Shown in pieces: positions 14,967-20,863 of a DNA stretch of 23,648 nucleotides. The stretch is from a virus. The translations under genes were made by a program, and so were the position numbers. Location of the stretch: positions 1 to 23,648 of the IMG/VR virus record IMGVR_UViG_3300046816_000552, one strand, 5' to 3'. Position 1 is the stretch's first letter, and every line of letters starts with the position of its first letter. The notes beneath the pieces were generated by a model. The model saw nothing but the letters and a program-made list of their open reading frames with translations, made no database searches and had not been told where the DNA came from.

Positions 14967-16016
14967 CTAGCCGCGCAGCACCTGGTTCGGCCGGTCGTTC
15001 GGCGGCGCTTGCAGCTGGATTTCCTCGGGGATCCACCACTTCGGGTTGGAGTGGAAGCGCTGGAGCAAGATGGTCTGCGCGTGGTAGTTGTTCAACTCCT
15101 GCTGCTCCGGGCGCATGGTCTCGACCGCGCACGTGTAGTGCAGCTGGCCGGGGCGCGGGATGGATCCGACGATGGTGAACGGCAGTTGGAGGTGGTCGTA
15201 CGGATAGGTGCGCGGCGGGGTCAGCTGGTACTTGCCGCTCCACACGGAGAACAGGCCGCCGGGATACTGCCGCGACGGCTTGTGCCAAAGCTCGGTGACC
15301 GGTGCGCCCTCCAGCACGCCTGCCATGCCCATCTGCGCCAGCAGCGCGCCGCGGTTGGGGTCGTCGGTGGCCGCCGACTGCGGCGGCACCTTGACGCCGT
15401 AGATGTCGTAAATCTGCTCGACGTCCATGAAGCGGCGGTGGAAGATGTAGCGGGCGTGGTCGAGGTCGGTCGCGTACGGGTCGGGGTACACGTCGAGCGG
15501 CGAGACGGCGGCGATGTCGCCGCGGCCCTTGCCGTGCCCGTGGTCGATGTTCGGATCCCACGTCCACTTGAGCCAGCCCTCGCCCGCGGCCAGCGCCCAC
15601 AGGGTGGCCGCCGCCAGCTGCCCGTCGAAGTCGGCCACCTGCTCGGAGGACAGCCAGTTGAGGTAGGCCAGCAGCACGTTGGCATTGGAGATGGCCATGG
15701 GGTCGTTGTTGGCCGGGAGCACGTCGGCCGTCGGCCGCGTGTTGAGCGCCATCGAGTGCTCTTGCAGCACGAAGTGCTGGATCTTGTTCGAGACCGGCCG
15801 CGGCACCTGTAGCTCGGCGCCCTGCGCATCGCGCGGCAGCGCCATCTGCCGGATGGACCCGGTCTGCGGGTGCCACTCGGAGTACTGCCAGCTGAGGAAG
15901 AAGGCTGCGTTCAGCAGGATGTTGCGATCGAACGGCAGCCGTGCGCGACGAGTCTTCTCGAAGAGCTTCTCCAAATCCTCGTTGGGATTTGTCGTTGCGC
16001 GCTCAAAGAACGCCAC
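14967..16016 (-). CDS. portal protein, N-terminal part (ends at in-frame TAG)
   Basis: 349 aa from a GTG at 16016 preceded by GCGAGGA. It contains the N-terminal wing region of P22-type portals: RNILLNAAFFLSWQYSEWHP, then RPVSNKIQHFVLQEHSMALN, GEGWLKWTWDPNIDHG, DVYPDPYATDLDHARYIFHR, and MRPEQQELNNYHAQTILLQR followed by HSNPKWWIPEE. In homologues known to me, the RPEQxELN...NPK region continues directly to the GVHEVSQ region, which here lies beyond the TAG at 14967-14969. The ring-forming portal of the head vertex is therefore encoded in two pieces, or read through. A sequencing error or a true nonsense mutation are the alternatives. Confidence 0.87.
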   Translation of the reverse strand: MAFFERATTNPNEDLEKLFEKTRRARLPFDRNILLNAAFFLSWQYSEWHPQTGSIRQMALPRDAQGAELQVPRPVSNKIQHFVLQEHSMALNTRPTADVLPANNDPMAISNANVLLAYLNWLSSEQVADFDGQLAAATLWALAAGEGWLKWTWDPNIDHGHGKGRGDIAAVSPLDVYPDPYATDLDHARYIFHRRFMDVEQIYDIYGVKVPPQSAATDDPNRGALLAQMGMAGVLEGAPVTELWHKPSRQYPGGLFSVWSGKYQLTPPRTYPYDHLQLPFTIVGSIPRPGQLHYTCAVETMRPEQQELNNYHAQTILLQRFHSNPKWWIPEEIQLQAPPNDRPNQVLRG

Positions 16017-16019
16017 GAG

Positions 16020-16391
16020 CTAGTCCTCGCCGCGGGCGAACTCAGCTGCGCGCTTGAACGACTCGGCGTCGTACGGGTCGAACTCGGGCGGCACGATGTC
16101 CACCGGCACCTGACCGACCGGCTGAAGCTCGACCGGGTCGGGGGTGTCGCGTTCGCCACCGGCCAGCGGCTCGACGCCGCCCGCCTCATACTGATCGAGC
16201 AGCGCGGCCATCGCGCGCACTTCGGAGGCGGCGACGACGGCGTACGGGCTGATGTAGCTCTCGTACTCCTGGTTCGGCCAGATGAAGTAAGGTCCGGTTG
16301 CGTCAGCGTCACCGGTTGGGCCAGCGAGTGATCCGCCTCCGCCGGTGATGTCGTTCGGGTTGACCTGTACGAGGTCGAAGTTCAGGGGCAT
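16020..16391 (-). CDS. hypothetical protein between terminase and portal, 123 aa
   Basis: ATG at 16391 with GGAGACG upstream, 12 bp after the terminase stop. The peptide is acidic with a Gly-rich N-terminus (NDITGGGGSLAGPTGDADAT), a helical centre (SPYAVVAASEVRAMAALLDQ) and a Pro-rich C-terminal half (PVDIVPPEFDPYDAESFKRA). No family is recognised. It ends in TAG and the portal GTG follows one codon later in the same frame, so its translation and that of the portal are probably coupled. Its position would suit a small packaging-motor or portal accessory protein. Confidence 0.7.
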   Translation of the reverse strand: MPLNFDLVQVNPNDITGGGGSLAGPTGDADATGPYFIWPNQEYESYISPYAVVAASEVRAMAALLDQYEAGGVEPLAGGERDTPDPVELQPVGQVPVDIVPPEFDPYDAESFKRAAEFARGED

Positions 16392-16403
16392 GCCGCGTCT
16401 CCG

Positions 16404-17822
16404 TTATTGGGGAATTCCAAGGTCACTGTAGCTTACGGCACTCCCAAGACGGCTCTGCTGGCGCTGCCGACGGACGTCGGCCCACACCTCTTCGCTCCAG
16501 TTCTGGGGCGGCGGCTCGTACGGCTTGGTGCGGAAGGGCAGGAAGCGCCCGGCGATGAACTGGCTAGCCTCGACCAGGTCGGTGTTCTTCTTCAGCGGCT
16601 CCTGCTTGGGTTCCTCGCCCGATCGCTTCTGCGACGGGGTCAGATCCTTCCACTGGTAGTTGGCCAGCGACTCGATCAACTGCGGCAGATCCTCGCTCAC
16701 GACGAAGCGGCGCAGCTTGAGCAGGCGGCCCAGCTGCCAGATGCGCGTGTCGCGGTCGGCCGCGCCGAGGGCAAAGTTGTAGCCCAGCCGCGCGTACTGC
16801 TGCTGGAGCGGGATGGCCGTGCCGCGGTCGCGCTGGGTGATCGAGTTGGGGTCGCCCACCCGCCAGCGCACGCGCATCCGCTGCATGGCCTCGATCTGAC
16901 GCCACTTGGCAGCGTGGATGTCGACGGCCAGGCCCGGTTCCTTGTACTCCGCGATGGCGATGAGTCGGTGGTTGGCCTCGTCCACCTCGGCCCACACGCC
17001 CGCGGTCGGGTTCTGCGTGCCGGGGTCCATACCCATCCACACGACCGGCCCGGCGTGGTGTGGGTCATAGTGGGGGTGCGGGATGATGGTGCCGGGCGCG
17101 CCGAAGTCCTCGTAGATGCGCCCGGCGAAGTCGTCGAACTGGCAGAGCACGAAGCGCATGATGTACGGCCGCGGCATGTTCATCAGGTCGTCGACGTAGT
17201 CGCGCGGCAGGAAGGGGTTGTCCAGTGTCGTGCTGAAAAAACTGTCGACGCCGTCCTCGTGCTCGGGCGAGTCCGGATGCGCCAGCTTGTACAGCCAGTC
17301 CTTGCCGTTCGGGTTGGTAGCGCCCCACGCGCCGCGGCGGGTGATCTTGCCGGTGTAACCGCGTGCGTATGCCTCGGGGGTCAGCAACTCCTGGCGCAGT
17401 CGGGTGCGCATGCCGTGGAAGGTGTCGAAGTCGAACTCGGACATCTCATCGAAGAAGATGAAGCCCAGGTTGAGCGACCGGTGCTTCTCCCAGTCGTCGA
17501 TCGAGCGGAACAGCACCCGGCTGCCGTTGGGGAAGGTGATCGATTCGAGGTGGCCGTTGGTGCGCCGCACGTTGCTGGCGCGGTATAGCTCGGCGGGTAA
17601 GCGAGCGAGGAACACGCGCTCGGTGGAGTCGCGAAGCTCCGGCACCGTCTTGCGGGTGACCATGCCCTCGATGCCCGGCTGCTCCAGCATCCAGGCGATG
17701 ACCTCGTCACAGCCTGCGAAACTCTTGCCCGAGCCGACGGCACCGAACAGCACGCGAAAGCGCGCGCCCGAGCGGTGGAACGGCTCATGTACCGGCAGCG
17801 GCTTGCCGAAGATAACCTGCAT
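16404..17822 (-). CDS. terL: terminase large subunit (packaging ATPase and nuclease)
   Basis: 472 aa. The ATG at 17822 overlaps the preceding TGA by one base (TGATG); a longer frame upstream is a shadow of the previous gene. ATPase part: Walker A GAVGSGKS (27-34), Walker B FIFFDE (121-126), coupling motif GATNPNGKDW (about 167-176). Nuclease part: GMDPGTQNPTAG with the first metal-binding Asp near 266, GDPNS (Asp about 324) and TDLVEASQF (about 414-422) as the last acidic site. It translocates genomic DNA through the portal and cuts concatemers. Length is normal for the family. It is preceded by a beta-rich structural gene rather than directly by the small terminase. Confidence 0.95.
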   Translation of the reverse strand: MQVIFGKPLPVHEPFHRSGARFRVLFGAVGSGKSFAGCDEVIAWMLEQPGIEGMVTRKTVPELRDSTERVFLARLPAELYRASNVRRTNGHLESITFPNGSRVLFRSIDDWEKHRSLNLGFIFFDEMSEFDFDTFHGMRTRLRQELLTPEAYARGYTGKITRRGAWGATNPNGKDWLYKLAHPDSPEHEDGVDSFFSTTLDNPFLPRDYVDDLMNMPRPYIMRFVLCQFDDFAGRIYEDFGAPGTIIPHPHYDPHHAGPVVWMGMDPGTQNPTAGVWAEVDEANHRLIAIAEYKEPGLAVDIHAAKWRQIEAMQRMRVRWRVGDPNSITQRDRGTAIPLQQQYARLGYNFALGAADRDTRIWQLGRLLKLRRFVVSEDLPQLIESLANYQWKDLTPSQKRSGEEPKQEPLKKNTDLVEASQFIAGRFLPFRTKPYEPPPQNWSEEVWADVRRQRQQSRLGSAVSYSDLGIPQ

Positions 17823-18610
17823 CAGGCGAACGCGAGGGTCTGCACCCACAGCTTGCGACCGGATGCGGTCACCGAACCGGCCGAACTCTTGTACTGCACG
17901 CTGATGGTGTACGTGCCCGCGGCCGCGAACACCTGGATGTCCTGGCCCCACGGCGGGAAGGTGCCGGTCTCCAGCGTGCCGCCAAGCTCGACCGCGCAGG
18001 TAATCAGCCCGTTGCCCGCCACGCCGACGGCCTGGCCGGTGGTGACGTCCGACGGGTTGCCCTGGTTGGTCGGAGACACGATGCCCCACGGCCCGGCCGA
18101 CACCAGCGGCTGGTTGGTCGGCGCGCCCGCCGGAACGCCTGCGACGGTGCCGACGGTGTTGCCGACCGAGGCGCTGTCCAGCTGCGACTTCAGCTGGTTG
18201 GCGCCGATGAAGATTGCGGCGCGCGCGACGTTCGCGCCCGACTGCTGCCAGAGCGCCTGGAAGCGGATGACGAACAGCCCGTTGGCGGGCAGCACCAGGT
18301 TCTGCACCTGGTCTGGCGTGGGCAACTTGGCATAGGTCGTGCTGGAGACCGACTCGGCGCCCGGCACGTTCGAGAAGCCGCCGCCAACGATGCGGCCAGG
18401 CCCGGTGAGCGCGGCCGCCAGCCCCAGGTCGGCGCCGGTGGAGTCGACCATCACCACCTGCCGACGCCCGTCGGCGTCGGTCGCCTCGTACCCGCGGAGG
18501 GTGTCGGCCGCGGCGGGCGTCTGGTGCTTGGTCACCACCTGGAATTCCGGGCGGCCGTACCGGTCGTGCAGCAGGCCGCCGACGCCGTACTCAAATGCGT
18601 CAATGGCCAT
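17822..18610 (-). CDS. beta-rich structural protein, possible fibre or head-decoration protein
   Basis: 262 aa, ATG overlapping the TGA of the 46-aa gene by one base. The N-terminus (AIDAFEYGVGGLLHDRYGRP) and following 80 residues are mixed. Residues about 90-262 look like a jelly-roll domain of the C1q/TNF kind: YAKLPTPDQVQNLVLPANGL leads into VIRFQALWQQSGANVARAAI, and the end has TYTISVQYKSSAGSVTASG followed by KLWVQTLAFA. Such domains occur in phage fibres, spikes and head decorations, usually as trimers. No enzyme motif is seen. Lying between the small terminase and TerL, it is out of the usual order for a structural gene. The rightward fragment at 2-250 has a similar beta-rich style, but I could not establish homology. 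Confidence 0.7.
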   Translation of the reverse strand: MAIDAFEYGVGGLLHDRYGRPEFQVVTKHQTPAAADTLRGYEATDADGRRQVVMVDSTGADLGLAAALTGPGRIVGGGFSNVPGAESVSSTTYAKLPTPDQVQNLVLPANGLFVIRFQALWQQSGANVARAAIFIGANQLKSQLDSASVGNTVGTVAGVPAGAPTNQPLVSAGPWGIVSPTNQGNPSDVTTGQAVGVAGNGLITCAVELGGTLETGTFPPWGQDIQVFAAAGTYTISVQYKSSAGSVTASGRKLWVQTLAFA

Positions 18611-18750
18611 CAGTTGCCCCGCTTTGGCGGCATCGCAGCGCGCTTGCTCTTGCGCCCCAGGCGCCTACGTGCGGAGGCCCGATCTGCGGGCGCGATGGGG
18701 CGCGGGTAAGACGTCTTCATGGCGCCAGCGTAGCTCGCGGTATCAGCCAT
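18610..18750 (-). CDS. 46-aa basic protein with capsid-like N-terminus
   Basis: ATG at 18750 with GGAGG upstream; it overlaps the end of the preceding gene by 8 nt and its TGA overlaps the next ATG by one base. Residues 1-13, MADTASYAGAMKT, match the major capsid N-terminus MADTATFAGAMKT at 11 of 13 positions, and both continue to a Pro-Ile pair five residues later. The first 38 nt are about 84 percent identical between the two genes. The rest is very basic (ADRASARRRLGRKSKRAAMP and onward). Tight overlap on both sides supports a real gene. Function is unknown; it may compete with, or be marked by, whatever recognises the capsid N-terminus, or bind DNA through its basic tail. Confidence 0.7.
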   Translation of the reverse strand: MADTASYAGAMKTSYPRPIAPADRASARRRLGRKSKRAAMPPKRGN

Positions 18751-19516
18751 TGGAGAACCTCCGCGGGTCGGGCGGCCCGCCGAACTCAGCGGCCGCGTTG
18801 CGCGGTGGCTCGGGCAGGGTTGTGATCAGCGGGGGCGGGGTGTGACCGCCCAGCACTGATGCGCGCTCGTCCGGCTTGAGGAAGGTGTCGATCACCAGCT
18901 GCTTGCGGTCGTCCAGGCACTGCTGGCAGCGCGGGCCGTCGCCGGGAAACTCGCGCAGCGGCTTGTCCAGGTTGCACGTGTCGCACCGGCGTTGTTCAGA
19001 TTCGTCCGTTGCCTGGCTTGGCAAACCGAGCGATTCAGGCAACGGTGTCGCGTCGACATCGTAGGCGGGCGCGTCCGGCCGCGGCATGGCGTTGATGATG
19101 ACCAGCTTGTCGCCGGTGTCGTCGCGCGGCGGGGTCACATGCGGGTTGCCGAGGGTGTACTTGGCGATGAGGGAGGCAGCCTTGTGCCGGATGACCTCGT
19201 CATCGGAGGACAGGTCGTTGGCCAAGGAGAGTAGGGCGGCGGGCGCCAGCCCTACCAACATCTTGATCGACTGGCGAATCTCGTCGTCGATGGCCTCACG
19301 GATGACGGGGCGCAGTTCCTCGCGCATGACCTCGTGCACCAGGTCTTCGCGGGCCTTGCCGATGAGGGCCGAGATGTGGTCATTCTTCTGCGGCGGGCCG
19401 TGCTCGGCGCGCTCGCGATCGCGCTGTCGGCGCTTGCGTTCGCGCGCCAGCATCCGATCGCGCTCCTGGGTAGCGGTACGGCTACCGCCCTCGGGGCGGC
19501 CGGGGGCGGTAGCCAT
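18743..19516 (-). CDS. putative terminase small subunit with zinc-finger-like segment
   Basis: 257 aa, ATG at 19516, TAGGAG upstream overlapping the previous stop. Residues 1-45 are highly basic (ARERKRRQRDRERAEHGPP). Residues about 50-135 are helical and end in VIRHKAASLIAKYTLGNPHV, similar to the KAAxxILxxTLGxP segment common in phage small terminases. Residues about 180-205 contain CDTC and CQQC spaced by about 15 residues around KPLREF, a zinc-binding knuckle as seen in several phage DNA-binding proteins. Small terminases select the packaging site and stimulate the large subunit. Position two genes upstream of TerL supports this. The zinc element is not standard for small terminases, so another DNA-binding role remains possible. 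Confidence 0.6.
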   Translation of the reverse strand: MATAPGRPEGGSRTATQERDRMLARERKRRQRDRERAEHGPPQKNDHISALIGKAREDLVHEVMREELRPVIREAIDDEIRQSIKMLVGLAPAALLSLANDLSSDDEVIRHKAASLIAKYTLGNPHVTPPRDDTGDKLVIINAMPRPDAPAYDVDATPLPESLGLPSQATDESEQRRCDTCNLDKPLREFPGDGPRCQQCLDDRKQLVIDTFLKPDERASVLGGHTPPPLITTLPEPPRNAAAEFGGPPDPRRFSNG

Positions 19517-19524
19517 GAATGCTC

Positions 19525-19740
19525 CTAGTTGACCGGGGTCGCGGTGTCGGCCACCGGGTAGTTGTTGGCGTTGATCGACACGGTCGTGTCGGTCTGGCCG
19601 GACAGCTTCAGTGGCTTGGCCAGGAAGTCGTTGATGCGCGTAACGGCCAGCGCGGCCGCGGTCGCGGCTACGGTTCCGGCGGGCGCCTTGACGTTGCCCT
19701 TGCTCGCGTAAACTGCCTCCTGTGAAACGGGATCAAACAT
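19525..19740 (-). CDS. small hypothetical protein, 71 aa
   Basis: ATG at 19740 with a strong AGGAGGT site, TAG stop at 19525-19527 that forms part of the ribosome site of the next gene. The peptide starts MFDPVSQEAVYASKGNVKAP and continues through an Ala-rich helical stretch (AGTVAATAAALAVTRINDFL) to a Thr/Asn-rich beta end (TDTTVSINANNYPVADTA). No family is recognised. Being the first gene after the 46-bp gap below the Cys-pair genes, and having one of the best ribosome sites in the operon, it is probably well expressed. Confidence 0.72.
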   Translation of the reverse strand: MFDPVSQEAVYASKGNVKAPAGTVAATAAALAVTRINDFLAKPLKLSGQTDTTVSINANNYPVADTATPVN

Positions 19741-19787
19741 GTGTCACCTCCTGGGAGTATTCCGCCTGGCAGCTTAGCACGGGGCGT

Positions 19788-20111
19788 TCATGCGGGCACC
19801 CAGTCGGCGGGGTCGGCCTCCATCCAGTGGTCGAAATCGTGGCGCAGGGCGGCCGTGGCGGCGGAGATGCGGCGCTCTAGCTGGGCGCTGGCTGCATCGA
19901 GTTCGTCCTGGCGCTCTTGCTCGATCTGGGCCTGGAGGGCCGTCGACTGGGCGGTGTTGAGCACCGGGTCATCGCGGTCGATGCAGACCAATTCGCAGTC
20001 CTCGCCGCACGCCGGGCAGGTTTTCCAGCGGGGGTCGGGCGCCCAGTTGATGTTGTCGTAGAGGCAGCGGTTTGTGGGGTGCTTGTCGCGCTCGGCGCAG
20101 TGCGGAGTCAT
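19788..20111 (-). CDS. small zinc-binding-type protein with coiled-coil tail, 107 aa
   Basis: ATG at 20111 overlaps the TGA of the previous gene as ATGA. Cys/His ligands cluster at the N-terminus: His4/Cys5, His12, Cys17, then CPACGEDCELVC (about residues 33-44), suggesting one or two zinc sites. Residues about 55-100 are a charged helix (ALQAQIEQERQDELDAASAQ). The C-terminus is acidic and Trp-containing. I do not recognise the family. A longer start in the same frame (to 20261) would overlap the upstream gene completely and is less likely. It may be a regulator or adaptor at the head of the late operon. Confidence 0.65.
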   Translation of the reverse strand: MTPHCAERDKHPTNRCLYDNINWAPDPRWKTCPACGEDCELVCIDRDDPVLNTAQSTALQAQIEQERQDELDAASAQLERRISAATAALRHDFDHWMEADPADWVPA

Positions 20112-20272
20112 CGGATTCCGTCGCACCGAGGACACACCAAGACCGACGACTGGCGTTTGAGCGGCGGCAGTTGTCGGGTCTCGTCGCGGTTGGGGTTGTC
20201 TGGGTGGGCGACGGGGAACGAGTAGATGATAGAGACCAGCGAGCCAGCGCAGATGGAGCATGTGGGGAGCAT
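20108..20272 (-). CDS. small CxxC...CxxC protein, 54 aa
   Basis: The ATG at 20272 is the first possible start after an in-frame TAG; its TGA overlaps the next ATG as ATGA. The sequence holds CSIC (5-8) and CPRC (47-50), the four ligands of a zinc ribbon, separated by a 38-residue segment containing VSIIYSFPVAHPDNPNRDET. The ribosome site is poor, an AAGGAGG lying too far upstream. It is the most upstream leftward gene I can support. Two consecutive Cys-pair genes suggest a common regulatory or nucleic acid-binding task. Confidence 0.6.
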   Translation of the reverse strand: MLPTCSICAGSLVSIIYSFPVAHPDNPNRDETRQLPPLKRQSSVLVCPRCDGIR

Positions 20273-20341
20273 AGCGCAGACAATAGCAGCCTTTCGACGG
20301 CGTGAATGCCCTCCTTCCGACGCGCCCGATTTCTAACCCCG

Positions 20342-20373
20342 CAGCGCATCCCCCCTTTAGGGGGATGCTGCTG
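20342..20373. other. strong hairpin upstream of leftward operon
   Basis: GCATCCCCC (20346-20354) and GGGGGATGC (20360-20368) pair perfectly around a 5-base loop, and CAGC/GCTG extends the stem with a one-base bulge. It lies about 70 bp upstream of the first leftward start codon, in the expected leader of the late transcript. No U tract follows in either direction, so it is not a clear intrinsic terminator. It could be an attenuator, processing site or protein-binding site. Confidence 0.6.
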
Positions 20374-20410
20374 GGACTGTCGCCAGACCCAACTACCCAC
20401 GAACTCTGAG

Positions 20411-20506
20411 CCGTGACAAGCGGTCACGTCGAGGGTCACGCTAGGCGCGTTGCGGGTCACGCCCCCGGAGGTCGAGTCTCACCCTCTACTTGAGGGTTAG
20501 GTCACG
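20411..20506. repeat. four direct GGTCACG repeats plus an inverted copy
   Basis: GGTCACG occurs at 20422-20428, 20434-20440, 20455-20461 and 20500-20506 in the same orientation, and CGTGAC (20412-20417) forms an inverted pair with the first copy over a 5-bp spacer. A 7-mer repeated four times in 85 bp of noncoding DNA suggests iterated protein-binding sites, either operators or replication iterons. Confidence 0.55.
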
Positions 20507-20539
20507 TTCGAATTTTGCTCCAGGTGTATGGGTCCCATG

Positions 20540-20569
20540 CCCCGCCGACGCGCAAAGCGCGTGGCGGGG
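20540..20569. other. long GC-rich hairpin
   Basis: CCCCGCC (20540-20546), a bulged G, and ACGCGC (20548-20553) pair with GCGCGT (20557-20562) and GGCGGGG (20563-20569) around an AAA loop: 13 base pairs with one bulge. No T tract follows on the plus strand. It sits between the GGTCACG repeats and the AACCTCTTG hairpins. Confidence 0.6.
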
Positions 20570-20582
20570 TGCTTGTGGGGTC

Positions 20583-20641
20583 AACCTCTTGACGATCAAG
20601 AGGTTGTGCCCGCAACCTCTTGGGCATCAAGAGGTTGCGGG
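20583..20641. repeat. two tandem hairpins built from the same AACCTCTTG arms
   Basis: AACCTCTTGA (20583-20592) and TCAAGAGGTT (20596-20605) form a 10-bp stem with a 3-base loop. Three bases later CCCGCAACCTCTTG (20609-20622) and its complement (20628-20641) form a 14-bp stem with a 5-base loop. The 9-mer therefore occurs four times in alternating orientation in 59 bp. Each hairpin is flanked by GGGGTCAAC (before the first and after the second). The arrangement suggests dimeric protein-binding sites or a structured RNA. Confidence 0.75.
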
Positions 20642-20647
20642 GTCAAC

Positions 20648-20790
20648 TACGACACCGCGTCGTACGACGCACCATCGTACGACGCACGCCGTTGGTTAGC
20701 TGAGCTAGCACCCCGAGTGCTTGCTAGCTAACGCATCGCGCTTAGCACAGCTAGCACTACGACGTGCGTAGTACGACACCGCGTCGTACG
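20648..20790. repeat. 19-bp direct repeat with GTCGTACGAC and GCTAGC palindromes
   Basis: TACGACACCGCGTCGTACG occurs at 20648-20666 and again at 20772-20790; each copy is itself an inverted repeat (TACGAC/GTCGTA). The first copy runs into the perfect palindrome GCGTCGTACGACGC (20657-20670), followed by a second TCGTACGA (20675-20682). Between them, 20694-20732 holds an imperfect inverted repeat GTTAGCT...GCTAGCAC / GTGCTTGCTAGCTAAC, and GCTAGCAC recurs near 20750. No ORF here is convincing. This is the core of a candidate origin or control region. Confidence 0.7.
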
Positions 20791-20801
20791 TGACTGCGCG
20801 C

Positions 20802-20863
20802 TGCGCTGTGCGCTAGGCGGGGCGCGTGTGCGCACAGCGCACAACTACGCGGCCTCGTAGTTG
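20802..20863. repeat. paired inverted repeats
   Basis: TGCGCTGTGCGC (20802-20813) is complementary to GCGCACAGCGCA (20830-20841) across 16 bases. Immediately after it CAACTACG (20842-20849) pairs with CGTAGTTG (20856-20863) across 6 bases. A short A-rich run (CAAATAAAA, 20899-20907) follows, the only A/T-rich spot nearby. Confidence 0.6.

Noticed and set aside
16407-17588. 393-codon rightward ORF opposite the terminase gene
   Set aside because: High-GC antisense shadow of TerL; composition is Arg/Val/Leu/Gly-rich nonsense without motifs. TerL has clear ATPase and nuclease motifs in the opposite frame.
17823-18089. Longer N-terminus for the terminase large subunit
   Set aside because: The extension is antisense-free but lies wholly in another frame of the 262-aa gene; the TGATG overlap start at 17822 gives a normal TerL beginning.
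13565-19740. Genome-wide recoding of TAG to an amino acid
   Set aside because: Genes ending at 13565 and 19525 use TAG as the only sensible stop, since the frame beyond is a shadow of the next gene. At 9983 the TAG is part of the next ribosome site. No tRNA with anticodon CTA was found in the tRNA cluster.
20528-20731. 67-codon rightward ORF across the AACCTCTTG hairpins
   Set aside because: It reads through stem-loops and palindromes whose repeated bases dictate its repeated residues; no ribosome site and no stable composition.
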